A stretch of 64,000 bases of DNA from Petrolisthes cinctipes (taxonomy: Eukaryota; Arthropoda; Malacostraca; Decapoda; Porcellanidae), in contig JAWQEG010000286.1 of the NCBI GenBank assembly GCA_033782935.1, positions 509,501-573,500 of the forward strand, written 5' to 3'. Made by a program: the position numbers and the translations under genes. Below are positions 45,787 to 57,239 of this stretch, one piece after another; the first letter of the stretch is position 1; each line of letters starts with the position of its first letter. The notes beneath the pieces were generated by a model, which was not told the DNA's origin, searched no databases, and saw only the letters and a list, made by a program, of their open reading frames with translations.

Positions 45787-48094
45787 GTTTTGTGTGTATG
45801 TATAAATTGATTTGTGAACATGCTCAGATTGGAACCCCTAGGAGCCAGTGATCACATTGGCATTTCTGCGGACTTTCTATTCACCCCAAGCTCTCCGCCA
45901 ATGAACAAAACCACTCCAAACTACAACAGAGGGGATTACGAGAGTTTGAGGAATGCACTTGATATTGAGTGGAAAAGGGAGCTAACAGCACAAGAGATGA
46001 CAAACATCATAGAGAAAAAACATAACCGATGCTGTGAAAAACATATCCCAACAAGGAAACATCAAACTACATCGGGTGACTACACCAGAAAACCATTGTG
46101 GATGACAAGGACTGCTTATCAGAAAACAAAACGTAAGAGAAACCTTTGGATCAGATATCTGAACACTAAAGATAACTCAGACTACCAGCAATACATCAAA
46201 GCCAGAAACGAGGCAACACATGCAAATAGAAGAGCCCGGAGGCACAAAAACATTCTGGAACTATGTCAGCAGTAGAAGGGTTGTCAAGGGCAGCATCCCA
46301 GACTTGCAGGACCCACAAGGTCAGTATGTTAAAACAGATCAAGAAAAGGCTGAAGTCCTGAATAGACACTACAGTACAGTATTTACCCAGGAGGATACAC
46401 AACACATCCCATTACTAGAACCACGGACTGACATACCAATAACAAACTTAACAATATCCGAAGACCAAGTCTTCAAGAAACTACAAGTTATGAAAACAGA
46501 CAAGTCACCTGGCCCTGATGGAATACATCCACGGGTACTCAAGGAGGTAGCTGAAGAAATCACACGACCTTTGACCATTCTCTTCAACAAGAGCATAAGT
46601 ATAGGAGAAGTCCCAAAGCAATGGAAATTAGCAGTTATAACACCAATATACAAGAAAGGCGACAAATCACTACCTGTAAACTACCGACCAATATCACTAA
46701 CATCAGTAATATGTAAACTCCTTGAGATGATCATATCTGATATCATTCTGCAACACCTGAAAGAGAAACATCTGCTTACAAACCAACAACATGGCTTCCT
46801 GCCTGGGAGATCGACTGTTACCAACCTTCTGGATGCCCTTAACCAATGGACAGAAGCCTTATCACATGGACTGCTGATAGACATTTTATTCCTCGATTAT
46901 GCCAAGGCATTTGACATTGTGCCGCATATGCGCCTCTTAACAAAACTTCCAGCGTATGGCATCACAGGAAATCTCAAGCAGTGAATACAAAACTTCCTGA
47001 CTGGACGCAAACAATCAGTAAAGATCAACGGGGAAATCCCAGACAGGTAATCGGTAATGGGTCCTCTTTTGTTTATACTGTTTGTGAATGACATACCAGA
47101 CAACCTGCACAACCCCACATTGATGTACGCGGATGACACAAAGATGTTTTCCTTAAAGAAACAGAGGCTGATAATGGATCCACCAAACACCACAACGCTA
47201 CAGCAGGACTTGACCCGTTTCCAAAGCTGGGCAAACAACATGGGAATAAAACTCAATCCAACCAAATGCAAAACAATGCATCTAGGAAGATCAAACCCTC
47301 TCCAGGAGTACACAATGCTCCTAGATGACAATACTCAACACCACATAATGACAACCACAGAGGAAAAAGACCTGGGCGTGATTGTAGATTCGGGGTTGAC
47401 ATTCTCTAAGCACATCCAGACCCAAGTAAATAAAGCCAATAGTGTTCTCGGAGCCATCAAGCATACATTCAAAGCTCTGGACCCCACTGCGTTCCTTTCT
47501 CTGTACAAGTCGCTAGTACGCCCAAACCTTGATTATGCATCAGTCATCTGGTCACCAAAGCTAAAGAGGGACAAAGACGCACTAGAATATGTACAACGTC
47601 GAGCCACAAGACTAGTTACAGGACTCTCAGGGAAATCTTATGAAGAAAGACTACTAACTCTAGAGCTAACAACCCTGGAGTTCCGACGACAGAGAGCAGA
47701 CATGATCCAGATGTTTAAACTAGTACATGGCTTGGAGGAGCTTAACCCAGCACCTTGCAGTGAGTGTGGAAGGATGATTATACAACCTGCATTAAATGTA
47801 AACAATCGGGGTCATGACTTCAAACTCCAGATACAGCATGAACCTGGACCGAGGGACAATTCCTTCACGCGCCGTGCAACAAAGAATTGGAATCGGCTAA
47901 CCCAAGACACTGTCAGTGCAAATTGTGTGAATATCTTCAAAAACCGACTGACCAAGGAATGGAAGAACAAACCAGAACGCTACCACTACCGTTTCTCATA
48001 CTAATACCGACCCAAGACCGCCCACACTTAAGCCATTACAACTACGGAAGGACTCATTACTCGAAAGGGTACCTAATGACCTTACTGAAGGTGA
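45787..48094 (+). mobile_element. LINE-C (CR1-like), unit 2
   Basis: The same insertion as 11612-13957. It has an additional 38-bp deletion at about 46243, where unit 1 has the bases corresponding to 12075-12112. Confidence 0.8.
45814..48004 (+). pseudogene. LINE-C reverse transcriptase, dead, unit 2
   Basis: It carries the unit 1 stops (TGA at 46982-46984, TAA at 47048-47050) and the lost GVPQG motif. A private 38-bp deletion shifts the frame at about 46243, so the linker ends at 46275 and the RT frame is separate. YADD remains. Other differences are single bases, such as Arg to Gly in VLGAIKHTF. Confidence 0.88.
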
Positions 48095-48753
48095 ATTAAG
48101 AGTGTTTGTGTGTAGGTATTAGTAAGTTGGGCTTTCGTAACCACACTTACTACAGATTTTATATGGCTTAATTCCCTCGAATGAATAAGCCCATATTTAT
48201 GATTACCTTCGCTCTGGAATAGAATGTCGATATGCACACGTCTATATACCTATTGCCTACTAATATACACAATACCTTCATATTTCATACACACTAGTGC
48301 TACATTTCTTTATTGTAGTGCATAATCTTTATTTCAACCTAATTCATTACATACACAAAAACCTTCACCTATCACATGCACTACTTATGTAATATCGTGC
48401 ATATTATTTCGACGCAAATCACTCCCACTCGCATCTACAGGAATTTTGCAAGACACACATTTGGGCGCAGAATGGTAAATAAAACCTTTATCTTTGTACC
48501 CATAATTCATTCGTGGCAAATATTAACACCGACCCTTCTTTTTCAGTTAATCTGTAATGTTCTTACTACAGATCTGTAGAGTCGGCTGCTAAGCCATGGT
48601 AATATAAGCCTTAATTAACCAGACTCGTACAAGAAGAGCTGAGTAAGAAGACGACTATTGTCGGCGACCTTACATGAAAGCCTAAGTCAATAAAAGGAAA
48701 TGTAATCCAATAAATAGCTTGTCTATTATCAAACTCTTTGTGAAGGCAAGTGT
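48095..48753. other. H2B-H2A spacer, distal part, unit 2
   Basis: Near-identical to 13958-14616. No gene is recognised. Confidence 0.55.
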
Positions 48754-48770
48754 GGCTCCATTAAGGAGCC
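48754..48770 (-). terminator. Histone 3' stem-loop of H2A at 48826
   Basis: The minus strand reads GGCTCCTTAATGGAGCC, the same as for the H2A at 14689. Confidence 0.85.
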
Positions 48771-48825
48771 GGATCTATAAGTTGGAAAGAGGAGGAAAGG
48801 AGGCTTCTGGGGACAGAGAGCAACC

Positions 48826-49197
48826 TTACTTCTTTTCGGTCTTCTTGGGCAGCAAGACAGCCTGGATATTAGGTAGAACGCCACCCTGAGCAATGGTAAC
48901 GCCAGACAGGAGCTTGTTGAGCTCCTCGTCATTGCGGATGGCCAGCTGCAAGTGACGGGGGATGATACGACTCTTCTTGTTGTCTCGGGCAGCATTGCCT
49001 GCCAGTTCCAACACCTCAGCAGCAAGGTACTCCATGACGGCAGCCAAATAGACTGGAGCTCCTGCACCGACGCGTTCAGCGTAGTTGCCCTTACGTAGCA
49101 GTCGGTGGATTCTACCCACGGAGAATTGAAGTCCAGCCCTGCTTGAATGGGACTTTGACTTTCCCTTCACTTTGCCGCCCTTGCCGCGTCCTGACAT
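48826..49197 (-). CDS. H2A: Histone H2A with promoter replaced by LINE-D, unit 2
   Basis: A complete 123-residue frame. It shares Ser26 (QFSVGR) with the copy at 14689 and additionally has His17 ([10 protein letters not shown]) where the other two have Arg. Both differences from the H2A at 38116 are single C/G to T/A transitions. About 45 nt of 5' UTR remain before the LINE-D poly(A) tail. No H2A promoter is found beyond LINE-D in this unit, so this gene has lost its whole promoter. It is probably an emerging pseudogene. Confidence 0.93.
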   Translation of the reverse strand: MSGRGKGGKVKGKSKSHSSRAGLQFSVGRIHRLLRKGNYAERVGAGAPVYLAAVMEYLAAEVLELAGNAARDNKKSRIIPRHLQLAIRNDEELNKLLSGVTIAQGGVLPNIQAVLLPKKTEKK

Positions 49198-49839
49198 GGT
49201 AACTGAGTTGATATAGAGGTCTGTCGAAGATTAACACAAATGATTTTTTTTTTTTTTTTTTTTTGTAAAGTAGTAAAGGTGGGGGAAAGAAGGTTGGGGA
49301 TAGAGAAAGAGTAAGCAAGAGGAAGTGAGTTTTAGTGGGAGAAAAAGAGCCGAGGCTTAACTCAGCATGCGTTGGTAGGTTGTTGGAAAAGGAAGTGGGT
49401 AGTGGACAGTTGCAATTAGGAAGGAGGATGTAGGCATGGGAAGGTGGAGTGTGGCGGCAAGGACGGACGGGTAGGAGGAGTGGTCTGGTGGTGTGTACTG
49501 AGGTGTTGGACTGCGAGATAGAAACGGCCAAAGTGAAGAGGAATAAGTATGAATGAAACGATGGAAACAAATACTGAGTCATTGATGGAGCCAGTGGAAT
49601 GAGGGAAGGGTTTAGAGTAGGGAGTAAGCAGGCGTGTGGGAAGGATGGATTGGGGTTGTTGATTAGTGTGGGTTATGTGAGGCAGTGCGCGCATCAGTGC
49701 GTGTGTGTCTTGCCCTCCCCACTGCCTCCCTGAGTGATGAAATATGTCAGTCAATCAGGGAAGATTTAGGGACAGCTGGTGTTTATTGTTCGTGTTTTGA
49801 ATGTTTAAATGATTGTCTGCAGAATGGCGTGTTTGTGTT

Positions 49840-52602
49840 TTATCTGTAGGTGTAAGTAGGGGTGGGTGGTGGCCTGGAATCTTCATGGAAAAGGTTTGCG
49901 TACTGTCTTCTAGGTGGAGTTATGGCGTTGAGTTTGTCAATGTAGTGTTGTAGGCCGTCTGTGAGTTTGTTTATTTGTTTGTCTGAAAGGTGGTGTAGGT
50001 AAGTGTTGACTGGTGGCATGTTTGTGAGTGCGTGTAGTGATTCATTTGTGGCGAAGTCCTGCCAGTGTATTTTATGTGCCCATCTGAGAGCCCTATTCTG
50101 AATAATTTGTAGTGTTTTCTTGTGTGTGGTGGCAGTGAGTGATAATGAGAGGGGTGAATATGAGATGAGAGGGCGTATGAGTGTTTTGTATAGGTGTAAT
50201 TTTGTTTTGGTGTCTGTGTTGTAGAATCTTTGTAACCTGCCCAACTGTAGTTTTGCTTTGGCAGCGATGCTTATTGCGTGTTTGTGCATGCGAATGTGAT
50301 TGTCGATGTTTAGCCCCAGTACGGTGGAGGTATTTGAGGTTGGGATGGGAGTACGAATGTTGTCATGGGAAGGGAGGGTAAGGGGATGCGGAACTTGAGT
50401 TTTAATATTAAAGAATGTTAGTTGGGATTTGGTTGGATTAGTCCGAACACGCCAGTGTAACTCCCACTGTGAGACACTGTCAAGCTCTCTCTGTGTCTTG
50501 GTTGTCAGGGCATCAAGTGTGCCTGCCCTAGTCACGTGAGTTACGTCATCTGCGTATTGTATTGTGAGTGAGTCAGCGTGGATCGGATCGGGCATGTCAT
50601 TTGTGTAAAGGATGTAGAGAGTGGGAGATAGGACTGAGCCCTGAGGCACACCTGCTCGCAGTGGAAAATATTCCGAGAAATTATTTTTAAATTTAATTTG
50701 CATAAATCTGTTATCAAGAAAATTGCAGAGGAGTTTCTGAATTAATATGGGGAAGTTAAATTGCGTGCAGATTTTGTACTTCAGGCCCTCATGCCATACT
50801 GTATCAAAAGCCTTCTCTGCGTCTTTGGTCACAAGTGCAATTTTGAAAGGTGGAGGTGTATGTTTGTTTATGTGTATGTAATTGGTGATTATATTTAGTG
50901 CTTGTTGTGTGGAGCGGTAGGGACTGAAGCCAAATTGTTTTTCAGTCAGTAGTCCATCGTCTTCGAGATGTAGTCGTAGTCGTTTGTTAAGAAGTCGTTC
51001 TAGTGTTTTCCCTATTGTCTCAAGAAGGCTTATTGGTCTGTAATTTGCAGGGTTTGTCATTTGTTTACCTGGTTTTGGGATCAAAGTAGCAGTGGCTTTT
51101 TTGTAAGCGTCAGGGAAGTAACCGGTTGCTAAACAGGCATTGAATAATGTCGTTATGGCTTCAATTGTTTTGTCGGGGAGGTTGTGTACAAGTCTGTAAC
51201 CAATGCCTGTGGCACCCGGTGCCTTTTTAGGGGCATGTCGGAGCAAGAGCTTGACTTCGTCAGTACCAAATGGGGCTGTGAGAAGGTGTTCTGGGTCTAA
51301 TGTATGCAAGTGTATAGGTGTGTCGGGCTGAATCGTGAGTGGCATATTTTGTATATGTTGGTTAATGTTGTTTACATGTTGAGTGATAGTTGGAGCGGGT
51401 GGGTGTGGTGTGTGAATGTTTTCCCAGTGTGATTTAAATGCATGTGTAATCTCCACGGGGTCTGTAATGGCTCGGTTGTTGATAATCAGGCGGTGAGTGT
51501 GATCCCTGGGGACACCCATCAGCCGCCCGATCCGGCACCAGAACTCCCGTGGAGTTTTAATTCTGTGAGATTCAGCCTCTTTAATTAAGTGTGTCCAATG
51601 TTTGTGATGGTCGTTTTCGAGACTATTAAGGATATGGTTTCGGAGGAAGGTTAGGTCTTGCCGTATTGGGGCTAGTGTGTGTAACATGTTTCTGTTGTTG
51701 TTGAATCTATTTCGGTAGCATACAAGGAGTCGTTGTGTACGTATGGAGGGTCTGAAAGAATAGATTGGTTTGTATGTTGCTTTGGGTATGGACCTTTCAG
51801 CGGCCTGAAGTATACTGTTGTGTATGTGCTGGCATTGTGTGTCTATGTCTGCTATGGTTTTGTTTTCGTAGTTTGTGGTGTATCCTTCCTCAGCCAAGAT
51901 GTGCTTGTATGTGTCCCAGTCAGCTTGTTTGTATCTGAAATGTTTTGTTGTTGGTATAAGTATAGGGTTTGTAGAGATGTAATAGATGACTGGGATGTGG
52001 TCCGACCCCGAAAGGGGGCCAGGCTGTATGTGGTAGTGAAACATGTTAAAGTGTCTGTTAGTGATGGCAAGATCGGGCTTGCCACGTCCACTGTTGGTGT
52101 AAGAAGTGTGAAAATCTGGGCCGAGAAAGTTTAGTCTTTTATGTTGCATAAGAGCGTATAATTGTGTACCGTGTCTGTTGGTGTTGTTGTGTTGTAATGC
52201 GTGGTGTGTGGCGTTCATGTCTGCTATGTGAAGTACTGGGGTGTTATGATTGAATATGTAATTCAGGTCACTGAAAGGGATATGTGTGTTTGGTCTGGTG
52301 TATGTTGTGGAAATGACAAGAGGTCCTAGGTCTGTGTATGTTTTTATAGCTAAGAAATGTGTAGAGGACCAATTGCGGTGTATTAGTGTGTGTTTGATGG
52401 TGTTTTTGACAAGAATTGAGACTCCGTTGTATGCTCCCTCAGTCTGATATGATTTGTATATGAAGTGTTTTATTGTGTATCTATTGTTTGTACATGTGCT
52501 GTTAAGAAGTATGATGTCTGCATCGTGTTCTTGTATTAGGTGTGAGAGTACATGTCTGTTTGTGTAGTAGTTTCTTATATTAAATTGTATTATCTTAAGC
52601 AT
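49840..52602 (-). CDS. LINE-D ORF2: AP endonuclease and reverse transcriptase
   Basis: An uninterrupted frame of about 920 residues. The N-terminal endonuclease has IIQFNIRN (metal-binding Asn near residue 8), ADMNATHHA (about 128-136) and SGSDHIPV (about 199-206). At the usual catalytic Glu position the sequence reads LLNST, with Ser. RT motifs follow: KKAPGATGIG, NYRPISLLET, DAEKAFDTVW, GVPQGSVLSP and the catalytic YADD (about 683-686). The C-terminus has IIQNRALRWAHKI. The ATG at 52602 is preferred over the preceding GTG. It overlaps the ORF1 stop as ATGCTTAA. It may have been recently active, but the missing Glu raises doubt. Confidence 0.85.
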   Translation of the reverse strand: MLKIIQFNIRNYYTNRHVLSHLIQEHDADIILLNSTCTNNRYTIKHFIYKSYQTEGAYNGVSILVKNTIKHTLIHRNWSSTHFLAIKTYTDLGPLVISTTYTRPNTHIPFSDLNYIFNHNTPVLHIADMNATHHALQHNNTNRHGTQLYALMQHKRLNFLGPDFHTSYTNSGRGKPDLAITNRHFNMFHYHIQPGPLSGSDHIPVIYYISTNPILIPTTKHFRYKQADWDTYKHILAEEGYTTNYENKTIADIDTQCQHIHNSILQAAERSIPKATYKPIYSFRPSIRTQRLLVCYRNRFNNNRNMLHTLAPIRQDLTFLRNHILNSLENDHHKHWTHLIKEAESHRIKTPREFWCRIGRLMGVPRDHTHRLIINNRAITDPVEITHAFKSHWENIHTPHPPAPTITQHVNNINQHIQNMPLTIQPDTPIHLHTLDPEHLLTAPFGTDEVKLLLRHAPKKAPGATGIGYRLVHNLPDKTIEAITTLFNACLATGYFPDAYKKATATLIPKPGKQMTNPANYRPISLLETIGKTLERLLNKRLRLHLEDDGLLTEKQFGFSPYRSTQQALNIITNYIHINKHTPPPFKIALVTKDAEKAFDTVWHEGLKYKICTQFNFPILIQKLLCNFLDNRFMQIKFKNNFSEYFPLRAGVPQGSVLSPTLYILYTNDMPDPIHADSLTIQYADDVTHVTRAGTLDALTTKTQRELDSVSQWELHWRVRTNPTKSQLTFFNIKTQVPHPLTLPSHDNIRTPIPTSNTSTVLGLNIDNHIRMHKHAISIAAKAKLQLGRLQRFYNTDTKTKLHLYKTLIRPLISYSPLSLSLTATTHKKTLQIIQNRALRWAHKIHWQDFATNESLHALTNMPPVNTYLHHLSDKQINKLTDGLQHYIDKLNAITPPRRQYANLFHEDSRPPPTPTYTYR

Positions 52603-52795
52603 CACTACCTTTGAATGTGGTAACTCTTGTGGGTGATGGGGAGAGTTTTGGATCCTGTGACTTTTGTTTTATTTTAATTGTTTTATATATATGTTTGTCT
52701 TGGGAGTTTTGTCTTTTGGGAGGTGGGGCATCTTCTGGCTCTGGTTGAGAGCCAGAAAGAGGGCTTATTGTGGTCCTCTTAGAGGTCGACCTTGT
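52595..52795 (-). CDS. LINE-D ORF1, C-terminal end (partial)
   Basis: A minus-strand frame of about 65 codons is open from the element's truncated 5' edge to TAA at 52595-52597. It is proline-, lysine- and glutamine-rich (QPEPEDAPPPKRQ, KIKQKSQDPKLSPSPTRV), consistent with the tail of a LINE ORF1 (gag-like RNA-binding protein). It overlaps ORF2 by 8 nt, an arrangement compatible with coupled re-initiation. Zinc knuckles, if any, would lie in the missing part. Confidence 0.6.
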   Translation of the reverse strand, partial: TRSTSKRTTISPLSGSQPEPEDAPPPKRQNSQDKHIYKTIKIKQKSQDPKLSPSPTRVTTFKGSDA

Positions 52796-52796
52796 T

Positions 52797-52995
52797 GTTT
52801 ATGATTTTTCCAAATAGTTTTCCGGTTTCTTCTAATATAGATATTTGTCTGTAGTTAATGATTGCTTTATTGTCCTTTCCTTCCTTAGGGATGCAAATCA
52901 TTTTTGTCTTTTTTAGTTCATCAGGAAAGTATCCTGCTGATAATGACGCATAATATATGTTTAGTAGTTTATCAATCTCTTTTTCTGGTAGATTC
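52797..52995 (-). mobile_element. LINE-A RT fragment, minus strand, unit 2
   Basis: Partner of 17573-17775, with the same head-to-head junction to a plus-strand LINE-A. Confidence 0.75.
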
Positions 52996-54539
52996 AACAA
53001 CAAAAACACGATATTAGTAACAATAATACAGTAGGAAACTCTCTCTATACAATAATAAATTCGGGTAAAATAATTCATTTAGGTCCAAACTTTAAAACTT
53101 TTATTAGACACAAAAGCTTAAAATTTCCAGACAGAGTGTTTTGCAATAAATTTTTTTTCTTAAATCTGCAGCAAGGACCATTGACACCAAGTGACCATGT
53201 TCCCATTATAATGAGATTGTCTACCAGCCCCAATACAAGAAAGATACAAGATGACAAATGCTAATTGGACAGGATACAACGCAGATCTAGAATAATTAAT
53301 ACCTATTAACTTAAATAACAAAAATATAGAGGAAATAGACAAGGAACTCGAATATTTTCTCGAGGAAATAATAAAAGCAATGAAAAACAACATACCTATG
53401 ACAAAATACAAAACTTTACCCCACCCACCTATTAATGAAGAAATCAGATATATTCAAACACAGTTTAATTAATTATCTTCACTAGAACTGAAGAATGGAA
53501 CAGAATGACAGGGAACATAAATGAAGCTGAGGATTCTAAAACCTTCTAGAAACAAATAAACCAATTAGAAGGGAAAGAAAAAAACATAACTCCTTATGTA
53601 AAAGATACAAATGGAAACAAGATTTACGAAGATGACAAAAAGGAAAAAGCATTCAGAAATATTTGGTATTGAAAATCACTGAAATAATGAAAATTTTGAC
53701 GAAGAACATGAAAATACTATTAATGAATGGATGCAAGACAAAATTAATGATATAACTCCAACAGAATTAATTAACTTAGACAGAATACCAAATGAAGATA
53801 AAATTACTGAGAGAGAACTACTACACAACTTGAGAAAATTCAAAGAAAAAACACCAGGGCTAACAAAGACCACTAAAAATGTACTAATGAATCTGCCACA
53901 ACAAGGAATTGATACATTATTAAAAATAAATAATGCTTCATAATCAGCTGGATACTTTCCAGACGATCTAAAAAAGACCTAAATGATTTTCATCCCTAAA
54001 GCAGGAAAAGATAGCAAAGAAATAATGAATTATAGACCGATTTTCTTAGTGGAAGTGACTGAAAAATTATTTGAGAAAATTATCAACAGTAGATTACTTA
54101 CATATTTAGAAAATAATAACATACTTAACAACAGACAGCATGAGTTCAGAAAAAAACAGGAACACACACAGTTTTAGCAATTGTAACAGACACTGTAGTA
54201 AGAGCAAAAGCAAATAATGACCAAGTGAACCTAATACTAAGAGACATTAAAAAAGCATTCGATAAAGTCTGACATATAGGATTAAAATATAAGATATTAA
54301 GGACAACATTACCATCATACATGAAACATACTATGTGATAACTTAACTGACAGACAAATATACATCCAAATAGGACAGTACTTAGGTCCACCATTTGAAA
54401 TAGAGAGTGGAGTTCCTCAAAGAGGAATTAAGTCTGTCACAAACATTATTTATATTTTATAGAGCAGACATGCCACAACCTACACCATATAGTGAATACA
54501 TTGTATTTGCAGATGATGTCACACAGATTGTGACATCAT
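52996..54539 (+). mobile_element. LINE-A, plus strand, decayed, unit 2
   Basis: Partner of 17776-19317. It keeps the endonuclease end (TPSDHVPII), linker and RT pieces (frames 53731-53943 and 53983-54177) with the same stops and frameshifts, plus a few private base changes. Confidence 0.75.
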
Positions 54540-54633
54540 TTATTTACTTAGAAATACAGGAAACTCCTGATTAAACACACACACACATTTATGCACTCAT
54601 ATTGAAATACATCATACTGGACAACAGTCAGTG
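54540..54633 (+). repeat. Repeat R1, left half, and MULE target duplication, unit 2
   Basis: Partner of 19318-19412; CAGTCAGTG lies at 54625-54633. The right half would lie beyond the window. Confidence 0.75.
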
Positions 54634-54640
54634 GAATGTA

Positions 54641-54966
54641 GTTATAACGTTATGGGACGTTATCACCCAGGATGATTGAAGACTCACTGTGCAGTACAAG
54701 GTAGTTTATTGGTAAGTAACACTTGGTAGGAGGTTGTGGTGAATCAAGCAAGGTGGTGTGTGAGTGAGTTGGGTTGAGAGTAGCGAGGGAGGTGGACAGA
54801 TGCTTGCGTGTGCGTGGTGAGGAGTCAACTGAGTGGGGAAGCCGGGCAGCGGCTTGGCCGAGCACCTGTCTGAAGGTGTCTTGGCGGGAAAATGGCTGGG
54901 GCAAGTAACGATCGAGAAGTGCCTAGTGTGTGGTTAGTCTGTGTAAAGCTTGCTTGATTCACTACA
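54641..54966 (-). repeat. Gypsy 3' LTR, unit 2
   Basis: 326 bp, TGTAGTGAATC to ACGTTATAAC on the minus strand. A few substitutions separate it from the 5' LTR at 61093-61418. The polypurine tract lies at about 54970-54982. Confidence 0.88.
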
Positions 54967-55088
54967 GTACCCCCCCTCCCCCCAAAAAACGAATTTTGAG
55001 AGGAGTAAGGGTACTAAAAATAATTACAAATGGTACACATGTGAGGAATGGCCTCACTAAAGAAAAAAAAACCACATATATACATATA

Positions 55089-57182
55089 TTACAATGGGGA
55101 CAACCTGGAAACATATTCATGAGCCATGCTTGATGGGTAGTGTTGCACAAAAGAGTACGTGTGAGGTGTGGATTGTCGTATGGGCGAGAAAGGTAAGTAG
55201 GTGCAAGATGTGTGAGGCTGGTTGTCGAGTAGGTGCATGTCTGTGTTGGCTAGCATAGATATATATTTATGGGATCGCTTTATGGTACGTCCTGTGCGTG
55301 TAGTAAACCCTACAGGTACCATGTCTGGCTTGTTCTCCCGTGGCAATATCTGTGGTGGTGGTGGTGTGACTGGGCGTGTAGGTGTCCGTGGCCGGCCGTG
55401 GGGGCTGACAGGACGAGGGGGAGTGGCAGGTACGACATGAATAATAGGAGGCTGGTCCTGGGGGAGATTAAGAGGGATTACACATATAGAATCATTTGGT
55501 AGAGGGTCGGCAGGCGTGGGGGATGGGTTGAGTGAGGCAGGTTCAGGTATGGGATTAAGCGGGGGTGCGGGTGGGGGTGTAGGTGAGGCAGGTTCAGGTA
55601 ATGTAGGAGGGGTAGGTACGTTAGGGGGTGTAGGTGATGAAGGATGGATAACGGTTGCATAATGGTCGGGGGGTTTAGGTGTCCCTACGATTGATGGTGT
55701 GTGAGTGGTGGTTGATGGTTGTGATTGTGATGTGTGAGTGGAGGTTGATGGTTGTGGTTGTACGTGTGTTGGTTGTGGGGAGTATTCCTGGGTAGTAGTG
55801 TGGGGGGTTCGTGATGGTGAAGGAGGGGGGAAGGTGCGAGTGTGTGGTGCACCAGTGTGTGCCGGTTGGGGTGGAGGTGGGGGTGTTGGTGTAGTATTGT
55901 GTGCGTTGGGTCGGTGGTATGATGATAATGGTGGTGGTGAGGGTATGCCTGTGTGTGGAATGTTGTGTGTGTTATACCATTGTTGGTACGCTGTGATGTG
56001 AGGCTGTGTGTGCGTGAGTGGGGTAGGCATAGTAGGGGTTGGCAGCAGAGGGCGCCTTGGCTGCGTGACGTCATGGTGAGGTGGTGGTGGACGTGTGTCC
56101 TGCTGCTGCTGTTGATGTTGGTCAGACTGTGTCACTGCCGGTTTCACGCGTTGCCAGGAAGTCCTGTATGGTTTCCCCCCGATCTGTAGCGTTACTGTCG
56201 CCTCGTCCATCTTGATGACCCTATATGGTCCAGTGTACGGGTGCTGCAGGGGGGTCCTGTGCGCATCCGTCCTGAGGAACAGTTGTTCTGCCCTGCGGAG
56301 TAGTGGGTGTTCATAGGTGGGGTGGTGTGACTGTTGTCTTGTTGGTGTAAGTGTTGGTGTTGCCATGATCCTCTTCAGAGCTGGGAGAAAAGATAGGTTG
56401 GAGTTGTCTGCCGTTAGGTCTACCACTTGGCTGGGCAACCTCAAATCCTCCCCGAACGTCAATTCCGCAGGTGAGTGGTTCAGGTCCTCCTTGACCGTCG
56501 ACCTGATGGTCAGCAGGATGAGAGGCGGTGCATCCACCAACTGTTCAGGCTGTACCGCCCTGAATGCCTCCTTCAGCCGGCGGTGGAACCTCTCGACCAT
56601 ACCGTTGCTGCAGGGGTGATAGGCAGTGGTCCTGTTCCTGCATGTCCCCAGGAACTCTAGCATTTCTTTCCACGCCCTTGACTCGAACTGAGTCCCCTGG
56701 TCCGTGACGATGCATGCCGGAGGGCCGAAGTTAGCCACCCAGTCCTGGAGAAAGTTTCTTGCCGTTCCTTCTGCTGTGATGTCAGTCATGGGGGCTGCCG
56801 TGCATCATCTTGTCGTACGGTCGACGCATGTGAGTAGGTATCTGTATCTCCGTGATGTAGGGAGTGGTTCCACGATGTCTACATGTACCGTGTGGAACCT
56901 TGAAGTGGGTGTTGGGAAGTCATGTATCGGTGTGCGTGTGTGTCTACCAATTTTGGAGCGTTGGCATGCCGTACATTCTGACATCCACTCCTTGATTTGC
57001 CTCCTCATGCTTGGCCAGACTGCACGACGCGTGATTAACCTCTGGGAACCAGCGACCCCTGGGTGGTTGAGGTTGTGGAAGTGGAGGAATGTGGTTCTCC
57101 TGAATGGGGCCGGAATGTATGGTCTAGGAGGGCCACATGAGACGTCGCACCACACTCTTACGTTGGGCTCGGCTGCTGTCAC
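55089..57182 (-). pseudogene. Gypsy integrase with proline-rich extension, unit 2
   Basis: The same integrase as unit 1 with HHCC, D, D and E residues. A private nonsense change (TGG to TGA at 56805-56807, just after TCVDRTTR) splits it inside the catalytic core. Unlike unit 1, the frame continues through SDQHQQQQQ into the C-terminal Pro/Thr-rich extension and TRTGRTIKRSHKY. It also has a 12-bp insertion near 56345, giving an extra LTPT. Confidence 0.88.
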
Positions 57183-57239
57183 TTCCTCCTGCTTCAGACC
57201 TGTGTTGCCTTGCAGTAGTTGCTGTAGTTCCTCGTCTGT

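Larger units (their letters stand above)
49243..52796 (-). mobile_element. LINE-D (Jockey-like), near full-length, unit 2
   Basis: A 3.55-kb minus-strand element with poly(A) tail (T-run 49244-49264), a 3' UTR of about 575 bp, a complete ORF2 and the end of ORF1. It is truncated in ORF1 at about 52796, where it joins LINE-A. It has the same tail junction with H2A as the shorter copy at 15106-17453, so both descend from one insertion. Confidence 0.85.
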
